A stretch of 64,000 nucleotides of DNA from JAEUTH01 sp039931675 (GCA_039931675.1 JBDTRM010000260.1:37159-101158), one strand, 5' to 3'. Counted from the first letter of the stretch, positions 8,299 to 17,888 are shown. Notes: a model not told the origin generated them from the sequence alone. Numbers and translations are program-made.

Positions 8299-10068
8299 TC
8301 ACATTATCCTTTCCAGCAACTCCTCATAACTATGCACACCGCCAATGGTTCCGTTCTTTAATTCATAAATTCGGTTGCAGTTTTTTAATGTGGTGATACG
8401 GTGGGCTATAACAAAAATGGTTTTGTTGGTATCAGAAAGCTTATCTATCGCTTCGGTTACTTCAGCTTCGGTTTCATTATCGAGTGCAGAGGTGGCTTCG
8501 TCAAACACTAATATTTCAGCATCTCGGTATAATGCACGCGCTATACCAATGCGCTGCCGCTGTCCCCCGCTCAGGCGGCTTCCTTTTTCGCCCACTTCGC
8601 TGTTAACGCCATCGGGTAATGATTTTACAAGATCGCTCAACGATGCCTGTGTTACAGCGCGCCATAATCTTTCTTCGTTTACTTCGCTATCACCAAAAGC
8701 AATATTTTCTTTTATGCTTCCATCTAAAATAAAAATATCCTGCTTAACATATCCTATATGCCTGCGCCAGTTTCTTAAGTTGTTGTCATTAAGTTTAACA
8801 CCATCCACCAAAATTTCACCGCTCTCTTCTTCAATAAATCTCAGTAGTAAATTTATGAGGGTTGTTTTACCCGAACCTGATGGGCCAACAAAGCCAACCT
8901 TCTCGCCTTTTTTTATGTTGAGATTAATATTCTTTAAAACATATTGCCCCTCACCGGGGAAACGATAACTGATATTTTTAAATTCAATAGTATGGTTAAA
9001 TTCAATTGGCAAATCTTCAATAACAGGCTTGCGGCCCGGTATGGCTTCTTTATAATAATTAAGATTTGCCACACTGCTCTGGCTTCGCTTTATGTACATA
9101 AGATTGCCAACGATGCGGTTCATAGAAGGCATTAAACGGTAAGCGGCAGCGGCAAATAAACCTACCAGCAAAACTGCACTGCTTATATTACTTGCAGAAA
9201 TAAAAAGTATGTAAACAAATATTACCACTATGCCCAGCATGGCTACAATCTCATAACCACGCATGGGCACCAAACCTAAGAAGGCGCTCTTTTGTGTTAG
9301 GTCATGGTATTTACTCACATGTTCCATATACTCCTGCCTGAAGTCATTTTCCTTGCCTGCAAGTTTTACATCTGTATATCCGTAAACTGAATTGTTGAGC
9401 GAAGCATAAACTTTAGGAATTACTTTATCCAATTCGCGGCCATGCACGCTGCTTTTGTTTTTAAGCGAATAGTAAATAAGCCAGGTAGCCGGTCCCACCG
9501 TGGCTAGTATGCACATAAACAAAGTAAAGTTGAAAAGGATGATGGAAATTACCATGATCAACACAATCACACCTTCAGAAAAAATGATGATGAGCGGGTT
9601 AATAATCCATGCCATATACGATGACGGGTTAATAAAAACATGCATCGTAATGATGGATGATTTTATATTGGTAAAGTCAGTATAAGAAAGTGAGTAATAT
9701 TTATCGTACTGGTTTTTGGTAATGTAGATGGCAACTTCAGTAGTGTAGCGTGCAAGTATCCAGCTTACAAATAATCCGAATATCGTCTTGAGAATATAAA
9801 AAACCAAAACCGATAACACGATAAATAAAATGAATGTATTTACGGATGTGAAACCAAGCCAATGATAAATATCCCCCATGTAATATTTATTATCTGCAAC
9901 CACTAAAGGGTCGGAAGCAATTTTAATAATGGGCAAAATCAATCCGAGGCCGAACACATCAAGAACACCTTGCACGAAAATCAACCCGGCCAGCCATACC
10001 ATTTTTCTTTTCTGGCCCGTGCTCAGGTGCTCTTTTATGCTTTGAATAGTTTCCTGGTATGTTGTCAT
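8299..10068 (-). CDS. ABC transporter, fused permease and ATPase (MsbA/PglK-like exporter)
   Basis: This inner-membrane half-transporter has 589 residues. The transmembrane domain (about 1-330) has hydrophobic segments such as LAGLIFVQGVLDVFGLGL and IILFNFTLFMCILATVG. The nucleotide-binding domain (about 350-589) has Walker A GPSGSGKTT, Q-loop YVKQD, signature LSGGQRQRIGIARAL, Walker B ILVFDEATSALD and H-loop IAHR; all are intact. The family exports lipids, lipid-linked sugars or peptides as homodimers. Two genes away from a glycosyltransferase/methyltransferase pair, it could flip a glycolipid or export the NRPS-PKS product, but the opposite strand and the intervening gene make that only a guess. 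Confidence 0.92.
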   Translation of the reverse strand: MTTYQETIQSIKEHLSTGQKRKMVWLAGLIFVQGVLDVFGLGLILPIIKIASDPLVVADNKYYMGDIYHWLGFTSVNTFILFIVLSVLVFYILKTIFGLFVSWILARYTTEVAIYITKNQYDKYYSLSYTDFTNIKSSIITMHVFINPSSYMAWIINPLIIIFSEGVIVLIMVISIILFNFTLFMCILATVGPATWLIYYSLKNKSSVHGRELDKVIPKVYASLNNSVYGYTDVKLAGKENDFRQEYMEHVSKYHDLTQKSAFLGLVPMRGYEIVAMLGIVVIFVYILFISASNISSAVLLVGLFAAAAYRLMPSMNRIVGNLMYIKRSQSSVANLNYYKEAIPGRKPVIEDLPIEFNHTIEFKNISYRFPGEGQYVLKNINLNIKKGEKVGFVGPSGSGKTTLINLLLRFIEEESGEILVDGVKLNDNNLRNWRRHIGYVKQDIFILDGSIKENIAFGDSEVNEERLWRAVTQASLSDLVKSLPDGVNSEVGEKGSRLSGGQRQRIGIARALYRDAEILVFDEATSALDNETEAEVTEAIDKLSDTNKTIFVIAHRITTLKNCNRIYELKNGTIGGVHSYEELLERIM

Positions 10069-10302
10069 TTATTCCCTTTACTACTTTAACTTGCGGGGGA
10101 GGCAATTTAATTGTTTGTGATTTGTAAATTGAAAAATGAAAGGTAAGTTACAGCATCAAAGTTCCATCTCTTTTTAAAATGCAAAGTTGTGAAACCATTT
10201 CAAATAAAAAATTTTAAAAAAAAGGTGCAGGGTTTAAACATGTTTTGTTAATGCTGTTATGTCTTTATTATATAAAAATGGGATAAATTATAACACCTTT
10301 AA

Positions 10303-10455
10303 ACCTTATCCCGATGGCTATCGGGAGAATCCAAACCTTAGTAGAAAACCAATAGCAAAATCAAGACCTCCCGACCAATCTGGAACCTTATTTTCTCAGA
10401 AAAATAAGGTAATAAGGTTGTTATTGAGGGCAGTATATTTCTACTAAGGTTTTTT
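10303..10455. repeat. Nested inverted repeats in a 520-base gene-free stretch
   Basis: The gap 10069-10588 has no credible gene. Inside it, a perfect 15-bp inverted repeat (10333-10347 with 10438-10452; AAACCTTAGTAGAAA) encloses a smaller hairpin at about 10385-10411 (ACCTTATTTT against AAAAATAAGGT). Just before it lies the palindrome TCCCGATGGCTATCGGGA (10309-10326), a member of a family found elsewhere in the window. The rest of the gap is AT-rich with nothing I recognise. Confidence 0.7.
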
Positions 10456-10552
10456 ATTCGCACCGGAATTTTCAGAGCAATTAATAGTACTTTTTTATTC
10501 CATTTTTAATATAATAATCAGAAACCTACACTACTATCAATAACATTCACAA

Positions 10553-10577
10553 TATAGGTTGGTTAATAGCTGGTGGT
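10553..10577 (+). repeat. Left copy of a direct repeat flanking the OmpA-family gene
   Basis: The sequence TATAGGTTGGTTAATAGC, continuing TGGTGG, matches TATAGGTTGGTTAACAGC, continuing AGGTGG, at about 11527-11550, with two mismatches. The two copies bracket the OmpA-family gene. A shorter relative (ACAATATAGGTTGATA) lies at 15431-15446, just after the TonB-dependent receptor gene. Confidence 0.6.
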
Positions 10578-10588
10578 GCAAAGCCGCG

Positions 10589-11425
10589 TTATATTTTTAC
10601 AATTTCAACTCTTCTGTTCTTCGCTTTCCCGTCTTCGGTGTCATTATCAGCAACAGGTTTTGTTTGGCCCCAGCCTTTTGCAGAAAGCCGGCTCTTGTCA
10701 ATACCTTTTGCAATCAAAGCATTCATTACTGATTTAGCCCGGCTTTCAGATAGCGTTTGATTTGATGCCGGTGTGCCCACATTGTCCGTATGTCCGTTAA
10801 TGCTGATTTTTAAAGTTGGATTTGCTTTTAGCATTTCGGTAATCTGATCAATTATGTTTTGCGATTCGGGTTTAATATCAGCCTTGCCTGTTTCGAAGTT
10901 AATATAAAGCGCAACAGAACCCGTTTTATTGAGAGCTTCCAGCATTTCGCCTGCTACAATATCCTGCTTCATTGCTTCTATTTCCAAAATGGCCAACAAA
11001 AAATTTCCCTTCTTTCCTCCACCATAATCAGTAAGCACCACCCAAACATCCTTGCCTGCCGATTTGGTGAAGAGAGTGGCAGTTCCAGCTTCGTTATTAT
11101 AATAAATCCTTTTACCACCGGTTTTCATCATTGCATTTTCAAAATTCTTTACAATCTGAAAAAAAGAAGGGGCTGTTGCTTCCTCAAGATTATAATTGTA
11201 TTGAATGGTTGTTTTGGTGCCTTCTTTCTTTACCGTATTTTCAGCACTCATTGCGATTTCCATTTCATCATAATTTGACGAACATTCAGCAATTACGGTA
11301 TTTGGCATGCGATTGAACATGGGACTGTCTTTGCAGCCGGGTGCATCTGTTGGTACATCATCCTGCGCGAATGCACGAACTAAAAATATTGACATTAGAA
11401 TAATTGTTGTAATTACTTTTTTCAT
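10589..11425 (-). CDS. OmpA-family outer-membrane protein
   Basis: This is a 278-residue exported protein with a C-terminal peptidoglycan-binding OmpA domain. The signal peptide is MKKVITTIILMSIFLVRAFA. The central part (about 25-165) is a Bacteroidota-type domain of unknown function. The OmpA-like domain starts at LYINFETGKADIKPES and includes INGHTDNVG, LSESRAKSVMNAL and the end NRRVEIVKI; the Asp and Arg residues that bind diaminopimelate are in place. The frame extends 14 codons upstream, but the signal peptide starts at the ATG at 11425. It stands alone between gene-free stretches and is bracketed by a direct repeat. It probably links the outer membrane to the cell wall. Confidence 0.88.
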   Translation of the reverse strand: MKKVITTIILMSIFLVRAFAQDDVPTDAPGCKDSPMFNRMPNTVIAECSSNYDEMEIAMSAENTVKKEGTKTTIQYNYNLEEATAPSFFQIVKNFENAMMKTGGKRIYYNNEAGTATLFTKSAGKDVWVVLTDYGGGKKGNFLLAILEIEAMKQDIVAGEMLEALNKTGSVALYINFETGKADIKPESQNIIDQITEMLKANPTLKISINGHTDNVGTPASNQTLSESRAKSVMNALIAKGIDKSRLSAKGWGQTKPVADNDTEDGKAKNRRVEIVKI

Positions 11426-11526
11426 GATAGTTATTTTTTTAAAATTATTTGAGATGAAATATTTCAATGCTTTTTAATTTTATTAAATGAGGTCTCCCTG
11501 AGAAAAACCATCTATAACTTTTACGC

Positions 11527-11550
11527 TATAGGTTGGTTAACAGCAGGTGG
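11527..11550 (+). repeat. Right copy of the direct repeat flanking the OmpA-family gene
   Basis: Second copy of the repeat at 10553-10577, in the same orientation. It lies in the 337-base gap 11426-11762 upstream of the OmpA-family gene. The gap is otherwise AT-rich and shows no gene or hairpin that I can support. Confidence 0.6.
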
Positions 11551-11762
11551 CGTGTTAAATATTTAATTCAGTAAATATAAAAACAAAACAATATGCATCG
11601 CAGTGATAAATAATTGATAAAAGGAGAGGTAATGAAAGTGTTTTTTATCGCTGCGTTGAGTAATTTTGTTTAATTAGTTAGCTCAATGGTGGTTGAACAT
11701 CTGACAAAAAAAATGAAAGTTCAGAAGCCTTCATTTACCTGAATTTCTTTTTTAATATTTTT

Positions 11763-11826
11763 TTATTTTTGAATGATCAGCTTGCCTTTTGATTGCAATT
11801 CATTATGACTATTCAGAAGCTGGTAA
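11763..11826 (-). other. Out-of-frame T9SS sorting tail
   Basis: Read one frame away from the upstream gene, this stretch gives YQLLNSHNELQSKGKLIIQK and then TAA. That is exactly the expected end of a T9SS sorting domain after the motif ANGIYF. It completes the gene at 11813-13630, so one T appears to be missing from the T-run at about 11825-11828 (minus strand TATTTTACC). Confidence 0.85.
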
Positions 11827-13630
11827 AATAAATTCCGTTTGCAATTTGTTTTGCTTTGATAGCTGCATTATCACTTTTCTCAAACTTCTTATCATAAATT
11901 ATTCTTCCCAATGCATCGGTTAATATAAAACGGCCAGGGAAATCATGATAACCTTTCAATGAAATATTAAAATCTCCATCAGAAGGATTAGGATAAATCA
12001 AGAGCATGTTATCTGAACTTTGCAATAAAGGAATTGCTGTGGATGTATAAGCAACGGTATCTGTAACTGTGTTGGTTGCGATAGGCGCATTGGCATCAAA
12101 AAATATGGAAGCATAATTTTTGATCTGAGTGCCGTCAGGAAGATTAGGCTTTTGCTTTATTGAATATTTCACAAAGCCGTGGCTAGCAGGTTCATTTACA
12201 TTGCTGTCGGGTAAATAAATTCCATAATAGTAAAATTCGAGCTGGTTATTATTTAAAAGATAATTGCATGAATGGCTGAATGAAATGATATTTAAAGACG
12301 ATACATCAAGATTAGTGTCAAGCATATCTTTCAGTATGACATTATTTGCAGTATCGGTTCCTGTATTTTGAAAACGTATAGTGTAGGTTAGCATTTGCGT
12401 GGTATCAATAATTCCGGCAGGCTCCACAGTTTTTCCATTAGGATCAAAAGGGTAACCATAATTTACTATCAGCGAATCAAAATTGTCAGCGGGTGTTGTA
12501 TCATTTAAGTAAGGATTAATGGTGGCGTAAAATTTTACAGGATTTGTGTCGGGAAGCGTTTTAAAAAAATATGACATTACATTTCCAAACCCACCGGGCT
12601 GCAGATTATTAAAATTCCATACAAGTGATTTACCATAAATGCTATCAGGAATAAGTGTGCCTCCAGAGAAATTGAGTATAGAATCGTAATCAAGATGCAC
12701 ACTGCCATTTAAAACTGTTGTTCCATAATTGTGATAAAACAACGTGATGTATGTGTTGCCCCCTGACGTACCGAATAACTCAAGGTCAATAGCTAAATCA
12801 TTAATCGCACCTGCCGGTCTAACTGCAAAATCATTTGATGATGAATTGCCTACACCTGGAAAATTTATTGTGTAATAAGGTACTGCAACCGGGCAGGTTT
12901 GCAAATAATATTTTCGGGGAATCACATTTAGCGTATAGGTTCCTGAATCAACATAAGCGGAATAATGACCTGCGCTGTCAGGAATAATGTAAAAGGCCCC
13001 GGAATCAACAGATACTAAAGCGGTTCTGGTGGCGGGGTCAGATGCAGATTGCACGCAGTCGGAGTCGTTATCAATATAAACTGTACCGTCAATATAATTG
13101 CCGAGAAACATAAGTGGGGAATTTATGAAAGTGATGGTGTAACCATTAACGGAACTTGAAAACTGGCTTACGTTAATTACATAAGTATGTCCTGCTGTTA
13201 CCTGAAACAGGGGTTCGCTTTGGCCTCCTGGCTGTCCGTTAGGCCCGGTTACACCTGGCACTCCGCTGTAGTTGCATGAAACTTGCAAAGCAGGGTTGGT
13301 GTCAATAGCTGCACATGAGGTTCCCGTTATATCAAATACTGCCCAATCGTAATCATCTGTTATATTATTTGGTGTTAAATTAAAACCCCAGGTTCCGGAT
13401 GCAACTGTTGTAAAACGGTACCATACATCATTCTTTTCGCCTGATTGAAGGCAAGAAAGAGTTGGATCAATTTCATGCACATAATTTCCTGTACCACTGT
13501 ATGCATTGGCTTCATAATAAATGCTGCTAACTATTGGTATAGCTCCAAGGCAATCCTGAACCGTAGGAGTTTGAGCTGATGCTGTTGAAAATATGGAGAA
13601 CAGAAATAAAATGGTAAGATGTATTTTCAT
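11813..13630 (-). CDS. Secreted T9SS cargo protein, frameshifted at its C-terminus
   Basis: This is a surface protein of 605 residues as read, about 621 if the frame is restored. It has a signal peptide (1-19, ending STASA). About 20-170 resembles a secreted pre-peptidase/jelly-roll-like domain (CSLQ, WYRFTTVASGTWGF, then GHTYVINVSQF). About 185-260 is an SdrD-B-like segment (GTVYIDNDSDC). About 390-510 is a DUF11/DUF7619-like domain (DPNGKTVEPAGI, TYTIRFQNTGTDTANNV, FDANAPIATNTV). The sorting domain begins LLIYPNPSDGDF and runs to ANGIYF, where the frame is lost. The remaining 20 residues of the tail are intact in the neighbouring frame. Either the assembly lacks one base or the protein has lost its secretion signal. 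Confidence 0.85.
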   Translation of the reverse strand: MKIHLTILFLFSIFSTASAQTPTVQDCLGAIPIVSSIYYEANAYSGTGNYVHEIDPTLSCLQSGEKNDVWYRFTTVASGTWGFNLTPNNITDDYDWAVFDITGTSCAAIDTNPALQVSCNYSGVPGVTGPNGQPGGQSEPLFQVTAGHTYVINVSQFSSSVNGYTITFINSPLMFLGNYIDGTVYIDNDSDCVQSASDPATRTALVSVDSGAFYIIPDSAGHYSAYVDSGTYTLNVIPRKYYLQTCPVAVPYYTINFPGVGNSSSNDFAVRPAGAINDLAIDLELFGTSGGNTYITLFYHNYGTTVLNGSVHLDYDSILNFSGGTLIPDSIYGKSLVWNFNNLQPGGFGNVMSYFFKTLPDTNPVKFYATINPYLNDTTPADNFDSLIVNYGYPFDPNGKTVEPAGIIDTTQMLTYTIRFQNTGTDTANNVILKDMLDTNLDVSSLNIISFSHSCNYLLNNNQLEFYYYGIYLPDSNVNEPASHGFVKYSIKQKPNLPDGTQIKNYASIFFDANAPIATNTVTDTVAYTSTAIPLLQSSDNMLLIYPNPSDGDFNISLKGYHDFPGRFILTDALGRIIYDKKFEKSDNAAIKAKQIANGIYFTSF

Positions 13631-13784
13631 GAGCGTTTTTTTATTTGTGAATTTACCTGAGATGTTAACAGTTAAGTGTAATGGTTTTGTAAACTTCAGG
13701 CACTAAAGATATAATTTTTTGTACCAGGTTATGCCTTTGTAATTTCTGATGCAACTTTCTGAAAAATTTATAATCATACTTTAT

Positions 13785-13810
13785 CCACGCGATACAATCG
13801 CGCGCAAGAA
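13785..13810. repeat. GCGATACAATCGCGCGC-family repeat
   Basis: The core GCGATACAATCGCGCGCAAG lies upstream of the choice-of-anchor-L gene. Close relatives are at 15196-15223, 15293-15321 (degenerate), 22112-22140 and, as an inverted pair, 22287-22356. All copies are intergenic. Because the frame stays open across this copy, an ORF caller would extend the downstream gene through it. Confidence 0.8.
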
Positions 13811-13883
13811 TGACAAGAATGAACTTATGAAAATTAAAATCAGTTCATATATTTTTCCTTATTTTATAAAAAATTTATCCATC

Positions 13884-15185
13884 ATGAAAAAGGCAATTTC
13901 TATTTTATCATTAATTCTTATTGCTGCTATTTGCAAAGCGCAACTAATAGTAACGGGGGGAGCAGCCGTAACTCCGGCACAGATGATTAATCATATTCTC
14001 GGTTGGGGAGTAATGGCAACCAATATCACTTACACAGGGTCATCGCAGGCTCACGGAATATTTAACGGGGGAAATTTATTTATAGCAGGCGGTGGAATAA
14101 TTCTATCGACCGGTATTGTTGACTATAACATCGGATGGGCCGCAACTAATTTACTTACAACTAACTTAGCCCAGAGTGGAGATACTATTTTTTCACCGGC
14201 CAATACTTATGATGCAACTGTTTTAGAATTTGATTTTGATGCAGCAAGCGATTCAATTAGACTGAATTTTATTTTTGCTTCCGAAGAGTATAACGAATTT
14301 GTTAATGCACCTGCAAATGATTTATTCGGAATATTTATCAGCGGTCCTGGTTATAACAATACGCAAAATATTGCTTTGATTCCGGGTACTTCAACACCTG
14401 TTTCAATTAACAATGTAAATAATGGAGTGTCGAGTGGCAGCGCTACGGGGCCTTGCATGAACTGCCAATATTTTATAGATAACTATGGCCTTAACAATTT
14501 TGCTTTTGATGGCTATACAATACCTTTAACAGCAACAGCCGTTGTAAACCCTTGCGAAACTTATCATTTAAAAATTGTAATAGCTGATGCAAATAATCCT
14601 GATTTCGATTCGGCACTACTTATTGAAGATGGAAGTTTTTCATCAGCAGGTGGTATTGATTTATTTGTGGATAACGTACCTGCATTAGCAAACGATACTG
14701 TTTCAGCCTGTCCGGGTGATACCATTATACTTTTAGTAAACCAGGCTTCAAATTATAATTGGAGCACCGGTGCTTCCACTCAAAGTATAATGGTTGTTGC
14801 TCCTCCACTCGGATTTCCAATCTATCAATATTCAGCATTTGTTACCAATCCTCCCTTCTATTCGTGTTTTGCTTACACTCCGGCTATCTGGATTAAAAGT
14901 GATACGTGCAGTGCAACAGCAATTAATCCTATTGAAAATAAAAGTGAAGTGTCTTTTTTTCCGAATCCTTTTAACGATCGGGCGAAATTAATTTTCAAAA
15001 ATTCAAATCATGAACATATAAGTTTAAAGATTTTTGATGTCGCACACAAGTTGATTAAAGTTTTTGAAACTACCGGTGAAGAGTTCGAAATACAAAAAGG
15101 AAATATTGAACCCGGGATTTATTTTTACGAGCTAACCAATTCCACATCGCAAATTATTTACGATGGAAAAATGGTTGTTCAATAG
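13884..15185 (+). CDS. Choice-of-anchor-L, T9SS-sorted surface protein
   Basis: This is a 433-residue exported protein. The signal peptide MKKAISILSLILIAAICKAQ fixes the start at the ATG at 13884; the frame is open back to 13749, but that part is translated repeat. The choice-of-anchor-L domain covers about 20-260: VTPAQMINHILGWGV, ILSTGIVDYNIG, FDFDAASDSIRLNFIFASEE and HLKIVIADANNPDFDSALLI. An Ig-like segment follows (SACPGDTIILLVNQAS). The T9SS type A sorting domain covers about 360-433 (VSFFPNPFNDRAKLIF, EPGIYFYEL, GKMVVQ). In its family this domain is found on surface proteins anchored in many different ways; the ligand is unknown. Confidence 0.9.
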   Translation: MKKAISILSLILIAAICKAQLIVTGGAAVTPAQMINHILGWGVMATNITYTGSSQAHGIFNGGNLFIAGGGIILSTGIVDYNIGWAATNLLTTNLAQSGDTIFSPANTYDATVLEFDFDAASDSIRLNFIFASEEYNEFVNAPANDLFGIFISGPGYNNTQNIALIPGTSTPVSINNVNNGVSSGSATGPCMNCQYFIDNYGLNNFAFDGYTIPLTATAVVNPCETYHLKIVIADANNPDFDSALLIEDGSFSSAGGIDLFVDNVPALANDTVSACPGDTIILLVNQASNYNWSTGASTQSIMVVAPPLGFPIYQYSAFVTNPPFYSCFAYTPAIWIKSDTCSATAINPIENKSEVSFFPNPFNDRAKLIFKNSNHEHISLKIFDVAHKLIKVFETTGEEFEIQKGNIEPGIYFYELTNSTSQIIYDGKMVVQ

Positions 15186-15454
15186 CTTGTACGATCTGCA
15201 CGTGATACAATCGCGCGCACGAATAAATTAACGGCAATTTACTTCCGGAAATTCCGATAGCTATCGGGATTCAACTTTCCGAAAGTTTACAGACTACACG
15301 CAATATAATCGTGGGCAAGATTGAAATGAAAATGGAACGTAAGTTTTTAGAGCGAACTGAAGTTCACTGTTACAGGCTGCGCATGTGAACTGCCTTTTGG
15401 AAAAATTTTGACAAGCAAACAATAACTATCACAATATAGGTTGATATAAAAAAA
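15186..15454. repeat. Cluster of dispersed repeats between two genes
   Basis: The gap holds a GCGATACAATCGCGCGC-family copy (15196-15223), an imperfect AACTTTCCGAAAGTT hairpin interrupted by the palindrome TCCGATAGCTATCGGGA (15253-15269), a degenerate copy of the first family (15293-15321), and a TATAGGTTG element near 15436. Nothing in it looks coding. At least four repeat families are therefore stacked in 270 bases. Confidence 0.75.
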
Positions 15455-17773
15455 TCAAAAAGTCATGTTTACACCTAATGCCGGCATGATAGGCAGTTGA
15501 TCAACACGTTGATAACGTACACGATCGAAGTAAAAAATATTACTCCTGTTAAGCACATTGATCACACTTGCAGTGGCTTCGAGGTTTGAATTTTTACCTA
15601 TTACAAAAGTGCGTTTAAGTGTAATATCCAAACGGGCATAATCAGGCAGGCGGTAGCTGTTTAAGTCTCCATAAATGATTCCGAGGTAACCATTATCAGT
15701 AGTATAATTAGTATTTATGCCACCGGCAAAATTAAGGTATGGATAAAAGCCTTGCGTAGGTGTAAATGGAAACCCCGAACCGTAATTAAAACGTGCATTA
15801 GCTTCCCACAATAAGCTTTTACCAAAGGTGTAAGCGCCAACCAGGTTAACATTATGCCTGCGGTCAAACACCGGTGAATAAGTATTCACACCATCATAAC
15901 GGTCAACATAACCTAATGAATATACGGCCCACAGGTAGTAACGCTTGTATTCAAATTTAAGAGCAAAATCAATTCCCTTTGCAATGCCCGATTCTACTAT
16001 AAAATCTTTTTTCAACTCATCAGGTTTGTTTGCATTAGCTGCAACATCATCATAAATTTTATTCTTGTTTACATTAATTAATTGCTTGAAATTTTTAATG
16101 TAGGCTTCCACATTAAGGCTGAAGTGAAAGGGCAGATCAAACTCTGTTCCTAACAACAAATGATTGGCCTGTTGCAAATGCGAATCAACAGATTTACCAT
16201 CAAATTCAGCAGGCAGGTTATCTGGTGCTGAAAGAAATCCGTAGAAAAAGTTAACCACATCCCGGTCGCTGGTGGTGCTCAAAAAATTTTGTTTGTAGAT
16301 TCCTGTTGCAGCTTTTATCCTGATTTTATCAGTTACATTATACTTTGCACTCAGGCGCGGTTCAATGGCTAATTCAGTAAGTGATGAATAATATTGAAAC
16401 CTGATGCCCGGCTCTATAACCAATTTGCCGATAATCTTTTTGTAGTTAAAGTAAGTGCCGAATTCAGTAGTGTTTTCTTCCTGTCCTAATTTATTTCCGG
16501 CAATGTTATAAAATTCAAAGCTGGTGCGAAAACCAGCTACTTCCAAACCATATTTAAATTCGTCCTGCCCGAAAAAGTAAGTGAAATTAAGACCCATGTT
16601 AAAACCATTAATATCACTTTTACGTGGTTTTTCATCTGCTTCCTGCAATTCCATTTGATATTTTGAAAATGCAAAGATTCCATCCATAAGCATTGATGAG
16701 CCATTGGGCACTACAATAAACTTTGCGCCAAAGCCGCCTGATTTCCAGTTGAATTTTGAGACGGGTGAATAGTCAACCTGGTCTTGGAAATTAAAGCCAA
16801 ACAAATTAAGCTTGCTTCCGTTGGCGCCATTAAAAGAAACCTTGCCGTATAAATCGCCAAAGCTGTAAGGCAACCCATTTTCGTTAGCGTATTTGTAAAA
16901 AGTTTTTGAGGTCTGATCTAAATAAGAATTCTTGTACGAAAGCACAAAAGATGAACTGCCTCCTCCATCTTCTTTTTGTTTTTTAAGCGGACCCTCAAGG
17001 GTAAGTTTAGCCGCAAACGGATTAACAGAAACTTTACCGGCAAATCTTTTTTTATTTCCATCACGGGTGGTAACGTCCATCACCGCTGATATACGGCCAC
17101 CATACTGTGCAGGAAATCCTCCTGTATAAATATCGGCATTGCTGATAATGTCAGTATCAAAAACCGAAAACAACCCGATGGAATGAAAAGGATTGTAAAT
17201 GATCATTCCATCAAGCAATACTTTATTTTGGATGGGAGTGCCGCCACGTATGTAAAGCTGGCCGCCCTGGTCACCGGTAAAAATTACACCGGGCACTACC
17301 TGAAGGTATTGTGCAAGGTCAGGCTCGCCACCTATTGCGGGGATTTGTTTTATTTCGCGTGGAGTAACCTTTGTGACCGACATTTTCACATCGGTTTTAT
17401 AATCCTGTTTTTCGGCACTTACATCAACAGCTTTAATGTTGATTGCATTTTTAACAAGGAATAATTTTTTAGAAATGATTTCACCGGCTGCAACTTTGAC
17501 CTCGTTTCGGAGCGTATCGAAACCTAAAGAAGTAACCATTATCGTATAGGTTCCAGGTGCAACCTTGGTGATGCTGAAATATCCATTAACATCAGTGGCA
17601 GCTCCAATGGTGGTTCCCTTTAAATAAACAGTTGTAAAAATTACAGGTTCGCCCGATGATTTATCATACACAAAACCCCGTATGTTGCCTGTTTGAGCAG
17701 AGGAAGTTTTTAAAATAATGCAGGCAATTAAAAAACACAGAAAATATAATGAAGTAAGTTTTTTGGAAATCAT
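15455..17773 (-). CDS. TonB-dependent outer-membrane receptor
   Basis: This is a 772-residue outer-membrane transporter. The signal peptide ends KTSSAQ. Residues about 25-110 form a carboxypeptidase-regulatory-like domain (GNIRGFVYDKSSGEPV, GYFSITKVAPGTYTI), the typical Bacteroidota N-terminal extension. The plug domain (about 125-240) has GGEPDLAQYLQVVPGV, GGQLYIRGGTPIQNKVLLDG and GGFPAQYGGRIS. The barrel follows to the terminal strand ending ALGVNMTF. The upstream TTG is rejected in favour of the ATG at 17773. No SusD-like lipoprotein lies next to it, so it is not a classic polysaccharide-utilisation pair; siderophore, vitamin or peptide uptake are all possible. Confidence 0.93.
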   Translation of the reverse strand: MISKKLTSLYFLCFLIACIILKTSSAQTGNIRGFVYDKSSGEPVIFTTVYLKGTTIGAATDVNGYFSITKVAPGTYTIMVTSLGFDTLRNEVKVAAGEIISKKLFLVKNAINIKAVDVSAEKQDYKTDVKMSVTKVTPREIKQIPAIGGEPDLAQYLQVVPGVIFTGDQGGQLYIRGGTPIQNKVLLDGMIIYNPFHSIGLFSVFDTDIISNADIYTGGFPAQYGGRISAVMDVTTRDGNKKRFAGKVSVNPFAAKLTLEGPLKKQKEDGGGSSSFVLSYKNSYLDQTSKTFYKYANENGLPYSFGDLYGKVSFNGANGSKLNLFGFNFQDQVDYSPVSKFNWKSGGFGAKFIVVPNGSSMLMDGIFAFSKYQMELQEADEKPRKSDINGFNMGLNFTYFFGQDEFKYGLEVAGFRTSFEFYNIAGNKLGQEENTTEFGTYFNYKKIIGKLVIEPGIRFQYYSSLTELAIEPRLSAKYNVTDKIRIKAATGIYKQNFLSTTSDRDVVNFFYGFLSAPDNLPAEFDGKSVDSHLQQANHLLLGTEFDLPFHFSLNVEAYIKNFKQLINVNKNKIYDDVAANANKPDELKKDFIVESGIAKGIDFALKFEYKRYYLWAVYSLGYVDRYDGVNTYSPVFDRRHNVNLVGAYTFGKSLLWEANARFNYGSGFPFTPTQGFYPYLNFAGGINTNYTTDNGYLGIIYGDLNSYRLPDYARLDITLKRTFVIGKNSNLEATASVINVLNRSNIFYFDRVRYQRVDQLPIMPALGVNMTF

Positions 17774-17888
17774 CGAAAAAATCAAAATTAATAACCGGGC
17801 TAAGATGGAAAATAAAATGCTTACGCCTAATCATGAATATGTAAAAGTTGATTTCAGCATATAAACAAACGTCTAATGACGCGAATGC

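Noticed and set aside
8375..8968. Plus-strand frame of 197 codons opposite the ABC exporter
   Set aside because: It is antisense to a clearly conserved ATPase domain and shows no features of its own.
8299..10068. Exporter of the NRPS-PKS product
   Set aside because: Opposite strand, an unrelated T9SS gene lies between, and the family has many lipid and glycan substrates.
10859..11278. Plus-strand frame of 139 codons opposite the OmpA-family gene
   Set aside because: Shadow of the coding strand; no signal, domain or start context.
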